NCBI GenBank assembly: GCA_002794735.1
Contig: NBAZ01000030.1
Span: forward strand, 62,001 to 126,000
Length of the DNA stretch: 64,000 nt
Direction: 5' to 3'
From: Pyrrhoderma lamaoense
Lineage: Eukaryota > Basidiomycota > Agaricomycetes > Hymenochaetales > Hymenochaetaceae
Position numbers and translations under genes: made by a program. Positions 1-11,949 of the stretch are shown one piece after another (the stretch's first letter is position 1; each line of letters begins with the position of its first letter). The notes under the pieces were generated by a model. It saw nothing but the letters and a program-made list of their open reading frames with translations, did not search any database and was not told the DNA's origin.

Positions 1-1
1 G

Positions 2-1576
2 CCACTAGAGGGCCATACCAACATAGTCAGCTCTGTTTCCTTCTCATACGACGACCAGTATCTTGTTTCCGGGTCGTATGGTGGGTCGATTTGTTTATGG
101 AGCTTTCAAAGCAAAACGATGGTATATTCTCGTTTGGACGATCACACGAGTCGGGTTCAAACCATCGCATTCTCGCCAACTGCAGAGTATTTTGTGTCAG
201 GCTCAGATTATAGTATTGCTCGTATCTGGAGAACATCAACAGGCGAGGTGATTCACAGACTTGAAGGATGTAGGAATGCAAGTTACACATCCGATGGTCT
301 TCAGATTATTGGGTTCCTTGGTTGGGGAAAAATCAAAATATGGGACATGTTGAATGTTGACGAGCCTCTGAGGGAAATTGATGCTGGGTATAAGTGCGAT
401 TGTGTTGCATTTGCCCCCGATGGCACGCGCTTCGCGTTTAGTGTTGAGGGAGGTCCAATTGAAATTTGGGACGCCACTGTTAGTGTGGACAACACTGATC
501 GAACTCAGGTGCAGAGTCGAATTACTTCAGTGGCAGCATCACCAAGTGGAAGGTATATTGCTTCCGGAGACTGGAATGGTACGATTTGTGTGTGGAATAT
601 GGCCAACGGAATGCTCATCACTGGGCCGTGGGTGGCACACTCTGATTGTGTCTCGTCCGTTGCATTTTCGCCAGACGAAGAACTCGTTGCTTCTAGCTCT
701 TACGACGGCACAGTGAGAGTGTGGAAAGCGTTGGGCGGAGAATCTGTCACGGTATTCGAAGGTCACACAAATGGTGTCACCTCCGTTGTCCTTTCCCCAA
801 ATGGAAAGCACATCGCTTCAGGCTCCATGGACCGGTCGATCCGGGTCTGGGGCATCGAAAGAGGGAAGTTGGCTCTCACGCCATTCGAAGGTCACAGTGG
901 CGGTGTCAACTCGATCGCTTATTCACCCGATGGATCGAAGATCGTCTCGGGATCTGATGACGAAACTGTCCGTATTTGGAATGCTACAAACGGCCAACTA
1001 CTTTCAACGATGGAAGGTCATTCTAATACGGTCAACTCTGTAGCTTATTCTCCCGATGGTTTGCGCGTCGCCTCCGTATCATATGATAAAACTATGCGAC
1101 TCTGGAATGCTGAAAGCGGCGACATTCAATCTGTGATCAGACATGACACGGCGGTGACCTCGGTGTGCTTCTCACCTGACGGAACGAAAACCCTGTCAGG
1201 TTCCGGTGACGGAACTATTCGTGTGCGGAATTCTTTCACCTACGAACTTCTCTTTGACCCTTTAGCTGCACACTCTGACTGGGTCACCTCGCTTTCCTTC
1301 TTTCCTGATAGCAAACACTTTGCATCTTGCTCTCCTGATGGAACAATCAAAACTTGGTCACTGGGAGCAGTGGATTGGGACCTGCGAAGAAAAGATGGAT
1401 GGGTTGTTGACAAAGACAACAGATTACTCATGTGGCTTCCTAGGGAGACTCACGAGTCACTTATTACTCCCAGAAATCCTGCTATTATGAATGCCCCATA
1501 CAACACAACAGTCGACTTCTCTCGCTATCTAGTTGGAGACGAGTGGACCAGACCCATTGCTGTCATCTCTGGGTGA
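2..1576 (+). CDS. NW1: NACHT-WD40 protein, C-terminal WD40 part (5' end outside window)
   Basis: The reading frame is open from base 2 to a TGA at 1574-1576 and encodes about 11 WD40 repeats with clear GH...V.S..FSPDG...SGS.DGT..VW units. It matches blades 4-14 of NW2 closely, so the missing 5' part should encode a leader, a NACHT domain and three more blades. The C-terminal cap (DGWVVDKDNRLLMW then W-T-R-P-I-A-V-I-S-G) equals that of NW2 and has no membrane segment. WD40 propellers of fungal NLRs are thought to sense ligands; no ligand can be read here. Differences from NW2 cluster in the loops after GH and before D.T, while the last two blades are nearly identical. No internal lesion was seen. 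Confidence 0.9.
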   Translation, partial: PLEGHTNIVSSVSFSYDDQYLVSGSYGGSICLWSFQSKTMVYSRLDDHTSRVQTIAFSPTAEYFVSGSDYSIARIWRTSTGEVIHRLEGCRNASYTSDGLQIIGFLGWGKIKIWDMLNVDEPLREIDAGYKCDCVAFAPDGTRFAFSVEGGPIEIWDATVSVDNTDRTQVQSRITSVAASPSGRYIASGDWNGTICVWNMANGMLITGPWVAHSDCVSSVAFSPDEELVASSSYDGTVRVWKALGGESVTVFEGHTNGVTSVVLSPNGKHIASGSMDRSIRVWGIERGKLALTPFEGHSGGVNSIAYSPDGSKIVSGSDDETVRIWNATNGQLLSTMEGHSNTVNSVAYSPDGLRVASVSYDKTMRLWNAESGDIQSVIRHDTAVTSVCFSPDGTKTLSGSGDGTIRVRNSFTYELLFDPLAAHSDWVTSLSFFPDSKHFASCSPDGTIKTWSLGAVDWDLRRKDGWVVDKDNRLLMWLPRETHESLITPRNPAIMNAPYNTTVDFSRYLVGDEWTRPIAVISG

Positions 1577-3104
1577 AACATCTTAATCATCTCCAGTCAT
1601 GGGTACTTAACTCCCAGACTTTCCCGTCATCCTCTGTTGTAACATCCATTTCCCACCGCAGAGCGTTAACAAATCATATTCATTCATGTTCCAAAATGCA
1701 TATCTTGTTCTCTTCTCTTCATACGCTAGTAGTAGCATGTGTTATTATAAACTATTAGCAAATACAGCTAAGGCTTCACAACCTCAAAAATAATATCCGA
1801 ACTTTCTTCTCCGGATCTATATTTACGTTCTCATTCGTGATATAGCCTAGTTTACCTTTTGCGGTTATAAACAAATGTAAAAACTCTATTTGGCTCGGTA
1901 GTAATCGCCCCTCTACTCTCCTCATTCTTATCTACTACCATAGCATAAAAAGAGTAAGTGTGCACGCACTCTGTAGGTCAGGCTGATCAACCAGTGCGAC
2001 AGATATTTGATGTTATATGTTTGATGATAAGTACGTAGCGGAGTATTCTAAAAACAGCGTTCTATACTCTGTCTTTTTCAGAAAGTTTCCGACTCTGATA
2101 TCATCACGCCTTGAAGTATGATGTATGAGAGGAAGAAAAGGAAGGGAAGATTGGCAGTAACTGATATATGGCTTTGAAACTAGTGAACTCTAATCGAAAT
2201 TGTAGCTCTGAATAGATTGAGTCGGATATCACAGAATCAGAATTCCGGCATGGCTCCTCAGATTGGCATCATAGAATGGAAGGTACAAGGAGAAATAATG
2301 TAAGTATTTGATAGAAAAGATGTTCTTAAACTCGGACATGACAGACTCCATAGAAAATAACGAGTGGAACAGTAATCAGGAACGAGTTATGGTATTTGCA
2401 AGCCAGAGACTTAGCTAAAAGCTATATTATATATTTTTATATACTTCCACTCCGGAGGTAATCTAATAAACTGGCCAGTGAGTCTTAGTGACAGTTCATG
2501 AGGTTCGAGGGTTTCAATTAGATTTCAAATGGGATTAAAAAAGCGAACTCACTATCTTGACACAAATCTATGTATCATCCGAGTGTCACCGAATCCTGTA
2601 AGCAATATATATAGCCACCCCATATGACTTCTCTATATCTATCTCATAGCTAGAGTCAAGCTACTGTTCTGTTCTGTCTTAAGACCCGACTCATGGCTTA
2701 GCAATAACAGAGCCGTGAGAATTGCATGTATTAGATAATGATAAATACAAACTCAGTTATTATGTCATCTCTAAATTATTATATTCAATCTACCGTGCTC
2801 AAAATACTACTTTTAACTTTACACCATGTAAGCATGATATTTATGGGAAGACTTGAATTGAATCATCACATGCTCCGTGCAGAGTATCCTACTTGTACTT
2901 TTTTTACCAAGTACAGGGACAAGACTAATACTCCATTCTTTACATATGTTCCTAAAAATATCTATCAATGTGAAAGGCTTGAGAATCGTCACGATAGTTC
3001 CAGTATATAAAAACCCTCAAACCTCTCGTGGTCATCATCCTCCCGCCATTTTTTCAGCTCAGAACAAGTGTCATATTTTAAAACATCATCTCATTGAATT
3101 GTAG
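1577..3104. other. Intergenic 3' flank of NW1; duplicated block
   Basis: No coding signal. The stretch aligns by eye with 9657-10958 (offset about 8,080 bases) and its first 600 bases with 17600-18235, so it is the 3' flank of the subfamily I gene carried along in each duplication. Short open frames here are not conserved between copies. Confidence 0.7.
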
Positions 3105-3765
3105 GGAATAAGCAAGTCCGATTTCTCATGTTGCTGAGTACACCGGAAATAGACAACGAAGCTCAGTCATGAATGTCATAGAAAGCGATGGCGAGGGTTG
3201 TATAATGTTACTCTTTTCTCTAGACGGGACTGTTATCGTTTCTGTATCAGAGGATGATAGAGTTTATATGTGGAATGCATCGAGAGAGAAACTGATTGCA
3301 GCTCTTAGATGTGAGGCTGACAGAATCGCTTTCTCCCCAAATGGTGATTTCTTAACGTTGTCTCAATCTCGGAGCAACTCGAAAGAGGAAAGTGTGAAAT
3401 CGGCGTAGATTCCAATGGTGGGTAGAATAGTTCAGAGCTAGTCAATGGCATTATGGATGAAGTTTACTGTATCACATTCTCGAAAAGCGGAAGATATATT
3501 GCATTAAGATATAGAAAGGGATATACTCTAAACTGGAACGTCGAGGGCGGAGAAATAGACGGAAAGCCACAAAAATGTCATAGAGAATATATTCCATCTT
3601 CCTCTCGTACGACGATTAGTATCTTGTTTCCGGATCGGATGGCGAGTCAACTGTAGTGTTAAATATTCGAAGCAGAGAAATAGCCAATGTTTTGTTGACA
3701 GGCCACAAAATATTGGTTAATACCGTTGCATTTTCTCCAAACACAAAATACATCGTGGCAGCCGT
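3105..3765 (+). pseudogene. WD40 remnant of subfamily I, cut by LTR1
   Basis: Degenerate copy of the start of a subfamily I WD40 region. 'VIESDGEG...FSLDGTVIVSVSEDDRVYMWNASREKLIAAL' parallels blade 1 of NW2, followed by pieces of blades 2-5 broken by stops and frameshifts (stop at about 3406, new frame at 3453-3656). No leader, NACHT domain or linker precedes it. It stops abruptly at 3765, where LTR1 begins. The same remnant occurs at 11950-13040, so it predates the tandem duplication. Confidence 0.75.
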
Positions 3766-4494
3766 TGAAGACTCAACTTTTGGTCAGGGTTCAACATTTT
3801 AGTCGTGTTTAGTGGCGAGGACTTGGGGTTTAGAGTCTGCCTACACCAGATACGATGCTCTGGCTCAGATTGGAGGGCTAAAAAGCGAAGAATTCGACTC
3901 CGGCCGGAGCGTAGAGAGAGATAGAGACCTTGATGCGAGCTGAGGCTTCACAGACCAGTAAAAGCGGTCAAAACGTATAGAACGGAGCCCCGACCGAGGC
4001 TGTATATTGAGGCAAAAGTGTATGTAATTCAGTCCGCCCGAAAGACCTGCAGTACGGTCAGTGCGTTACAAGCGTGCCTGGGCAGCCTAATAATGCAGCA
4101 GAGTAGTAGATAAAGAGTACAGGTGACTAGTAGAGAGCTACTCGGGGAGGGGGTGGATAGACTGGGAGTTGACTGGGATTAGCTAACTTACTACGGCCTC
4201 AAGTCTGGAGGCTTATATAGCAAAACGCGAGATAAAGGGTAGATAATAAGGAAAGCATGTGTGTCCAGGTGGCTATATGCCACTGGACGAAAGGTTAAAT
4301 CTACCAATAACGAGAGGGCTATATAAACGAACCCTATCCTCGAGTATGAGTCGAACGTGAAGCTAGATAGTAAGAGAAATGGGCGAGAAGCACAGTCAAG
4401 AGTAGGGAAATATAATAGTAATGGACACTCCGAGCAAGTTACAAAATGCATTGTAACTTCATAGCGACCAGCCAGACACTTAGCTGATCCTACA
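3766..4494 (-). mobile_element. LTR1: solo LTR-like element, reverse orientation
   Basis: About 729 bp. On the minus strand it starts TGTAGGATCAGCTAAG and ends in ...TCTTCA, matching LTR2 and LTR4 along its length. A TATATAAG box (minus strand, about 4211-4222) and a G/C tract sit at the same relative places as in the other copies. It is inserted in WD40 pseudogene sequence. Flanks give only an imperfect candidate duplication (ccgt/ccct). No retrotransposon internal region is adjacent. Identity as an LTR is inferred from TG...CA ends, size, TATA box and dispersion. Confidence 0.65.
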
Positions 4495-5770
4495 CCCTCA
4501 TTGAGGTTCTGTACGATGAACACCAGCTGATGCCCCGATTCTCCTCAAACTCAGTTTCTAGGAGAACACTACTCTTCTGAAATAACCTTCCTTGTATCGG
4601 GCTGATATACTTTCTGCAATAGCAATATACACACCGGACTTAGATATTCGAAGAGGGACACCACCACCAAAGCAAGACTTTCAACATGGCACATAACGTA
4701 CATGTATACAAGAACATGCATTTGTCTATGAACAGAGATTTACTAAGGAGATGTTCATTTTTGTATCAGAACAGGGCTCACAAGCATGGAAGATATTTCG
4801 CCTTCATGTTCACAATCTGCACCAGAGAACATCAGTGTTGATAGATACAGGGCTAGCCATGTGCTCGTCCATATTAGCGTCTGGTGAGTACCGTAATTCT
4901 CTGAGATAAAAAAAATTATTTCATTCATAAACCTCTCTTTACAGCATCTTAAATTGAAATCTCTTATTGTCAATTTTCATCTTGTGTTTTTGATCTTTGC
5001 CAAAAGAACAGGTATCAGTTCATCAGGATGTCCCATTTCTAGATTCAATTTTCTCATGTACCTCCTACCTTTCATTCTAATTAATTGATCCGATCTTTAT
5101 GGAACTCTTATACTGTCAAGCAATGCCCACTCAAAGACCCGGTTCTGTTTCGCCAACAGTGAACTCTGTAATATGAAATAACTGATATAGATGTAAAACT
5201 CCTGTTCTCCTTCTAATCAGCGGACTATTGAATTGCTCAAAATGATAATTGTGATACCAAATTGTTATGAAGTATGACTCGAAGCTCATGAGGAAAAGAC
5301 ACTGATTCCAGATCAGAAACGAAAGTCTGGGACCAGATTTCTCATAATAGCGTGTCAAGATGTTGCATTTTTAATTGATGGATTAGTCACGAGTAGCGGC
5401 ACGAGCCCATACAAGATAAGAAATTATGATACAAATAATGAGTATAACATGTCAGCGGTTAACTTATTCCGTGGTGATTCCCACAAATCTTGGTTGGTTG
5501 GGGTTTAAAGCGTCTGATAGAAACTGTAAACAACCGATAAGAAGCCGAATCCGGAAAGACATGTAATGTGTGTATTGTGTATATCGTGTATGACACTATT
5601 TGAAAAGATCATTCTATAAATAATTGACGTGTAACACGCCTCCTTATCTAGTACAAATCGGGGTTCACTGAGAAACCTATTATTAAGTATAGGTTGATGT
5701 TGTTGACGACCGGTACTCAGCTTTCAGCCATCCTCCACTACTCCATCTATGACCCAGGCACACTCGTATA
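4495..5770. other. Intergenic region upstream of NW2
   Basis: Nothing convincing is encoded. The last 200 bases hold a TATA-like 'tctataaataatt' near 5610-5625, about 150 bases before the NW2 start, which could be its promoter. Short open frames on the minus strand lack any recognisable domain. Confidence 0.5.
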
Positions 5771-8700
5771 ATGTCCTTCATCCAGACTGGCTCTAGCAAC
5801 TACGCTCACATTGCTGGTAATTATAATGATATAGCGGGCAACCAGACAAATAATGTATATAATATTGATACTAGTACTACTCTATCTAGTGAGTTTTATG
5901 ACACATTTTTGTGCGATCGTAATCTAAACAGTCAACATAAATCAACAGGATTGAAAGCTGCTCTCCACCCATCTTATCTACCTGGAGCTGATCGCGCAAC
6001 GTGCTTGAGAGGAACTAGGACTCATATTCGGGAGCAGATAGCCAAGTTTATAGACGGGGAGAGCAGCGAGTCGAATGTGGTATTCTTACTGGGTGCAGCC
6101 GGGACGGGGAAAAGTACGGTTGCGACAACTATTGCGAACGATTACTGCGAAAAGAGGCAACTTGGATGTCACATATTCTTTCTCAGGGGAAGAAGTGATC
6201 CAGATGCAGTGATCCGGACAATCGCATACAATCTCGCTGCATTCAATTCATCTATAGCGCTCTCCATTGAAAGCTCTCTTCAGAACCGTGGTGAATTGAC
6301 CTCGCTGACACTCCAAACTCAATTCAATATCCTTATTAGAGAGCCACTCTCTACTAGTCACGCACAGCATCCTGTCCTCGTTGTCCTTGACGCTCTTGAT
6401 GAGTGCGGAACATCTCAGAACAGACACGCCTTACTCCGCGTCTTGGGAGAAGGGCTCGCTGGATTGCCTCCCAACTTCCGTTTCCTTATCACAGGACGTC
6501 CCGAGAGTGACATTGTGTCATTCTCACACTCACTTAAAGCATACGAAATCAATCTGAATGACGCTACAAGTGATAACAAGAAGGATGTCTGTACTTATAT
6601 CAACCATGAATTCGGGTTGTGGAGAAACATTGTCAAGCTACCAGATGATTGGCCATGGGAAGACAATATGGCGAAACTTGGAGATGCAGCAGATGGATTG
6701 TTTATTTGGGCGTCTACGGCAGTCAAGTTTGTGTTTGAGGGAAAGATAAGACGCATTGCGCGTCTGAATCGATTGGTGAACAACGCGAGAGCACTGGACT
6801 TGAACGAGTTATATGTGACTGTACTAGAGAACTCGTTCGAGTGGGATGAGGAGACACAGACACTCTTTTCAAGTGTATTCTCGCTCATTTTCTTTGGAAA
6901 GTCTCCACTATCGGATGAGGTCATCGACGGGATCCTAGACATTGATCCAGGAACAACATCAGAGCTACTCTCTTGTCTTCGATCTTTGGTATCATACGAA
7001 ACTGGTCAGCCGGTCAAGATACACCATGCGTCATTTTATGATTATTTGGTATCTTGCGAAGGGAAACGATGGCATATTGATACTGAATCACAAAAGAGGA
7101 GTATCTCCAATAACTGTCTCAACAAGATGAATCATTCACTCTGCTTCAATATCTGCAATCTTGAGTCATCCTTCTTATTCAATAAACAGGTTTCTGATCT
7201 CCAGAAACGCATCGAGAGGAACATCCCAAAGCATCTGAGGTACATATGCTGTTACTGGGGTCATCATATTCAGGATACGTCATACTCACCCGAACTGGGT
7301 GATTCCTTGAAGACATTTGCATTCAACAAACTTCTATTTTGGTTTGAGGTATTGAGCCTCACGGAGACGTTCGATGACTATGTTGGTACCGCATTGGTGT
7401 ATGCGATTTCATGGCTTGGGGTGAGCATCAAGTATCCATTCTCCATTTTTCTAGGCTGATGTACAAAAGAACAAAGACCCGGAGCTGTCTGCATTCCTCA
7501 GAGATGCATATCGACAAGCCAGTATATTCTCAGAAGCTATTTCAAGAAGCGCGCCCCATATCTATTGCAGTCTTCTACCCCTCACCAGAGACGAATCTGT
7601 AGTATCATTGCACTACAAGAAATACGCCAATCCAGTTGCTCATATCGAGTATATTGGGAGTAGACAACGAAGTGCAGTCATTAAAGCCATTGAAAACGGT
7701 GGCAGGTATTTAAGAGGGCTATCATTTTCTCCAGACGGAACCCGTATCGTTTCTATATCAAGGGACTACGAAGTTTGCATGTGGGATGCAGCGAGTGGGA
7801 AGTTGATCGCGGCTCTTGAGTATACGGCTAACAAAATCGCATTCTCTCCAAGTGGTGATCTCGTAGCATTGACGTACTCTTATGCAGGGAAAGGAGAGAT
7901 TGCGGTGTGGAGTCCCATAGGAGGGGATGTAGTTCGAAAGCTATGCACAGAAGATGCGGGTAGCGTTTACTGTATCACATTCTCAAATAGCGGGAAATAT
8001 ATTGCATCGGGATATGGAAATGGGAATATACTGATTTGGGATGCCGAGAGCGGAAGAGTAGACGGAAAACCACTAAAGGCTCAGACAGATGGTATTAGTT
8101 CTGTTTCCTTCTCATACGATGATCAGTATCTTGTTTCCGGGTCGGATGACGGGACGATTGTTTTATGGAGCTTTCAAAGCAGGACGATGGTATATTTTCG
8201 ATTGGACGATCACATGGATTGGATTAACAGCGTCGCATTCTCGCCCACTGCAGAGTATTTTGTGACATGCTCAGATGATTGTACTGCTTGTTTATGGAGA
8301 GCATCAACAGGCGAGGTGATTCACAGCCTTGAAGAATGTAGAGAAGCAACATTCTCATCCGATGGTCTTCATGTTCTGGGATTCGATGGTATCAGCACGA
8401 TCAGGATATGGAACGTGTTGAATGTTGACGAGCCTCCGAGGGAAATTCAAATTGATACTGGATATGAGTGCCATTGTGTTGCATTTGCCCCCGATGGCAC
8501 GCGCTTCGCGTTTAGTGTTGAGGGAGGTTCAATTCAAATTTGGGACGCCACTGTGACTGTTAGTGTGGACAACACTGATCAAACTCAAGTGCAGAGTGAG
8601 ATGGAGTCATTGGCAGTATCGTCAAGTGGAAGGTATATTGCTTCCGGAGACTCTGACGGTACAGTTTGTGTGTGGAATACGGCCAACGGAATGCTCATCT

Positions 8701-9656
8701 CTGGGCCATGGAAGGGACACTCTGACTATGTCTCGTCCGTTGCGTTTTCGCCAGACGAAGAACTCGTTGCTTCTGGCTCCAACGATGGAACAGTGAGAGT
8801 GTGGAAAGCGTTGAGTGGAGAATCTGTCACGATATTCAGAGGTCACACAGACTTTGTCAACTCCGTTGTCTTTTCCCCAAATGGAAAGCACATTTCTTCG
8901 GGCTCAGATGACTGCACGATTCGAGTCTGGAGCATCGAAACAGGGCAATTGGCTCTCACGCCATTGAAAGGTCACAGTGGCGGTGTCAGATCAGTCGCGT
9001 ATTCACCCGATGGATCGAAGATCATCTCGGGATCTGATGACAAAACTGTCCGTATATGGGATGCTATAAATGGCCAATTACTTTCAATGCTGGAAGGTCA
9101 CTTTGGTTGGGTCCGCTCTGTAGCTTATTCTCATGATGGTTTGCGCGTCGCATCTGTGTCCGGTGATCAAAAAATGCGACTCTGGAATGCTAAAAGCGGC
9201 GACATTCAATCTGTGATCAGACATGACACGATGGTGACCTTGGTGTGCTTCTCACCTGACGGAACGAAAACCCTGTCAGGTTCCGGTGACGGAACCATTC
9301 GTGTGCGGAATTCTTTCACCTACGAACTTCTCTTTGACCCTTTAGCTGCACACTCCAACTGGGTCACCTCGCTTTCCTTCTTTCCTGATAGCAAACACTT
9401 TGCATCTTGCTCTCCTGATGGAACAATCAAAACTTGGTCACTGGGAGCAGTGGATTGGGACCTGCGAAGAAAAGATGGATGGGTTGTTGACAAGGACAAC
9501 AGATTACTCATGTGGATTCCTAGGGAGACTCACGAGTCACTTATTACCCCCAGAAATTCTGCTATTATGAATGCCCCATACAACACAACAGTCGACTTCT
9601 CTCGCTATCGAATCGGAGACGAGTGGACCAGACCCATTGCTGTCATCTCTGGGTGA
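5771..9656 (+). CDS. NW2: intact NACHT-WD40 STAND protein (subfamily I)
   Basis: Proposed exons are 5771-5888, 5949-7420 and 7470-9656, giving about 1,258 aa. Intron 1 (GTGAGT...ACAG, 60 nt) has a phase-1 boundary and intron 2 (GTGAGC...AAAAG, 49 nt, branch CTGAT) a phase-0 boundary; both match positions in the other copies. Residues 1-39 are an Asn/Gly-rich leader containing AGNQTNNVYN. The NACHT domain follows with Walker A GAAGTGKST, Walker B LVVLDALDECG and the FRFLITGRPESD motif. A linker (SAPHIYCSLLPL) then leads to 14 WD40 repeats, consistent with two seven-bladed propellers, and a C-terminal cap ending AVISG. The family works as an NTP-dependent switch in fungal self/non-self recognition and cell death; that role is inferred here. 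No lesion was found. Confidence 0.9.
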
Positions 9657-10958
9657 AACATCTCATTCATCTCTAGCTATGTGTACTTACCTCCCAGACT
9701 TTTCCGTCATCCTTTCTTGTAACATCCATTTCTCACCGCAGAACGTAGAATACTTTTATTATCAATTTATTTTTACTGATGCTCCAAGATGCATATCTTT
9801 TTCTCTTCTCTTCATACTCTAGTAATAATATTTGTCACTAAAAGCCATCAACAATTAAACTCAAGGCTTCACAACCTCAAAAATAACAATCGTACTTTCT
9901 TCTCCGGTATTAATTTTTCTTTCATCTATGACACTAGCTCAGTTTACCTTTTACATTTATAAACAAATGTAAAACCTCTATTTGTCTCGGTAGTAATCGC
10001 CCCTCCACTCTCCGTGTTCTTATCTACTACCATAGCGTAAAAAGAGTAAGTGTGCACGCACTCTGTAGGTCAAGCTGATCAACATGCGCGAATATCAACT
10101 AGTATCACATATTTGATGATAAGCACGTAGCGGAGTAACCCAAAAACAGGATTCTATAACCTGTCTTCCTCAGAGAATGTCCAAGTCTGATATTATCATG
10201 CCTTAAAATATGATGTTTGAGAGAAAGGTAAGGAAGGGAAGGTTGTCTGTATCAGATATATGGCTTTGAAGATACGAACTCCAATGGGAAATACCACGTT
10301 GGATAGATTGAGTCGGACATTATAAGTCTCAGCACCCCAGCACGGCCCGTTACATTTGTATCATAACATGTAAGATGAAAGGAGAAAAAGTATGTGATGC
10401 AGTTAACGGGAAATATGTTTTTGGATCGGAACGTAGCAGACTTTAAAAAAATAATGAGTGAAACAGTAATCAGGAATGAGTATCGTAATTTGACATAGAC
10501 TCAGCTAAGTATCAGTTCATACTTTTTAGTATTATTCTACCTCATAGGAAATCTCATAAACTGACAGTCCATGAGGCTCGAGGGTTTCAGTTAGATACAA
10601 AATGAGAAAAAAGCGAACCCACTATCTCGACACAAATCTATGTATTATTTGAGTGTCACCGAGTCCTGTTGATAATAGATATAGCCACCTCATATGACTT
10701 CTCTATCATCTATCTCTTCACTAGAGTCAAGCTACCGTTCTGTCTGTCCAAAGACCCGACTCATGGCTTAGCTGTAACAAAGCCGTGAGAATTGCATGTA
10801 TTAAGTAATGATAACTACAAACTCAGTTATTATGTCATCTCTTTCTTGAACTCTAAAATTATTATATTCAATCTACCGTGCTCAAAATGCTACTTTACGC
10901 CATGTAAGCATGATGTGTATGGGCAGACTTGAATTGATTCATAACTAGTTCGGTGCAG
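9657..10958. other. Intergenic 3' flank of NW2; duplicated block
   Basis: Non-coding copy of 1577-2880. The homology continues up to the LTR2 insertion point and resumes after it at 11727, which fixes the LTR2 boundaries and shows that LTR2 arrived after the tandem duplication. Confidence 0.7.
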
Positions 10959-11722
10959 TGTAGGACCAGCTAAGTGTTTGGCCGGTCGTAGTGCATTTAT
11001 AATGCACTTTCTAACTCGCCCGAGAAGTCCATTGCTACTACTCGGCCGCGCGCCTCGTTCATTTCTCTTACTATTTAGCTTCACTTTCTACTCTTACTCG
11101 AGGGTAGGGTTCGTTTATACGACCCCCTCGTTTCTGATAGCTTAAACCCGTCGTCCAGTGGCATATAGCCACCTGGACTCCATGCTTTCCTTATTATCTA
11201 ACCCTTATCTCGCGTTTTGCTATATAAGCCTCCAGACTTGATGCCGTAGTTAAGGAATCAATTCCCAATCAACTCCCAGTTAATCCCCAGTCAATTTCTA
11301 GTCTATTCGCCCCCCCCCCCCCCGAGTAGCTCTCTACTAGTCTCCTGTACTCTTTATCTACTCCTCTGCTGCTTTATTAGGCTGCCCGGGCGCGCTTGTA
11401 ACGCTCTGACTGTACTGCAAAGTCGCCCGGGCGGACTGAAATACATACACTTTTACCTCAAAATACAGCCTCGGTCGGGGCTCTGTTCTATACGTTTCTA
11501 CTACTTTTACTGGTCTGTGAAGTCTCAGCTTGCCTCGAGGTCTCTATCTGTCTCTACAGGCCGACCGAGATCTCGGCCGGACGGCCGAGGTCGAGTATCT
11601 CGCTATTTAGCTCCCAAATCTTAGCCTGAGCATCGTGTCTGGTGTAGGCAGACTCTAAACCCCTCGTCCTCGCCACTAAATACAACACCAAGGTCAAAAT
11701 CTGACCAAAAGTTTAGTTTTCA
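10959..11722 (+). mobile_element. LTR2: solo LTR-like element with 4-bp target duplication
   Basis: 764 bp, from TGTAGGACCAGCTAAG to AAAAGTTTAGTTTTCA. The flanking tetranucleotide GCAG occurs on both sides (10955-10958 and 11723-11726). The unfilled site is present in the other tandem copy near 2877-2881, so the insertion is directly visible. TATATAAG lies at 11221-11228 and a run of 14 C at 11310-11323. TG...CA ends, size and target duplication fit a solo LTR; there is no gag-pol, primer-binding site or second LTR nearby. Open frames inside it are not conserved in other copies. Confidence 0.8.
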
Positions 11723-11949
11723 GCAGAGCATCCTATTTGTATCTCTTTTCCCAAGTACAAGGACAGGTTCAATAAATTTACTCCATTCTTTACATATGCT
11801 CCTGAATATGTCTATCAATATGAAAGGCTTGAGAATCATCACACCAGCTCCAGTATATAAAAACTCTCGAGCCTCTCGTAGTCATCCTCCTCTCTTAGAT
11901 TGTTCCGTCCAGAACAATTATCATATTTTAAAACATCATCTCATTGAAT

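Noticed and set aside
5771..5888. Leader as a HET-s, sigma or PP amyloid motif
   Set aside because: The sequence does not show the patterns I know for those families; only a general Asn/Gly-rich, possibly self-associating character is supported.
7421..7454. Shorter 34-nt intron ending at the first CTAG in NW2
   Set aside because: It would also keep frame, but 34 nt is shorter than the 49-57 nt seen at this site in the other copies; ending at 7469 leaves a CTGAT branch site and aligns the next exon with them.
7620..9520. Regularly spaced repeats that might suggest a repeat array or CRISPR
   Set aside because: The period is that of WD40 codons (about 120-130 bases), repeats are coding and diverged, and the organism is eukaryotic.
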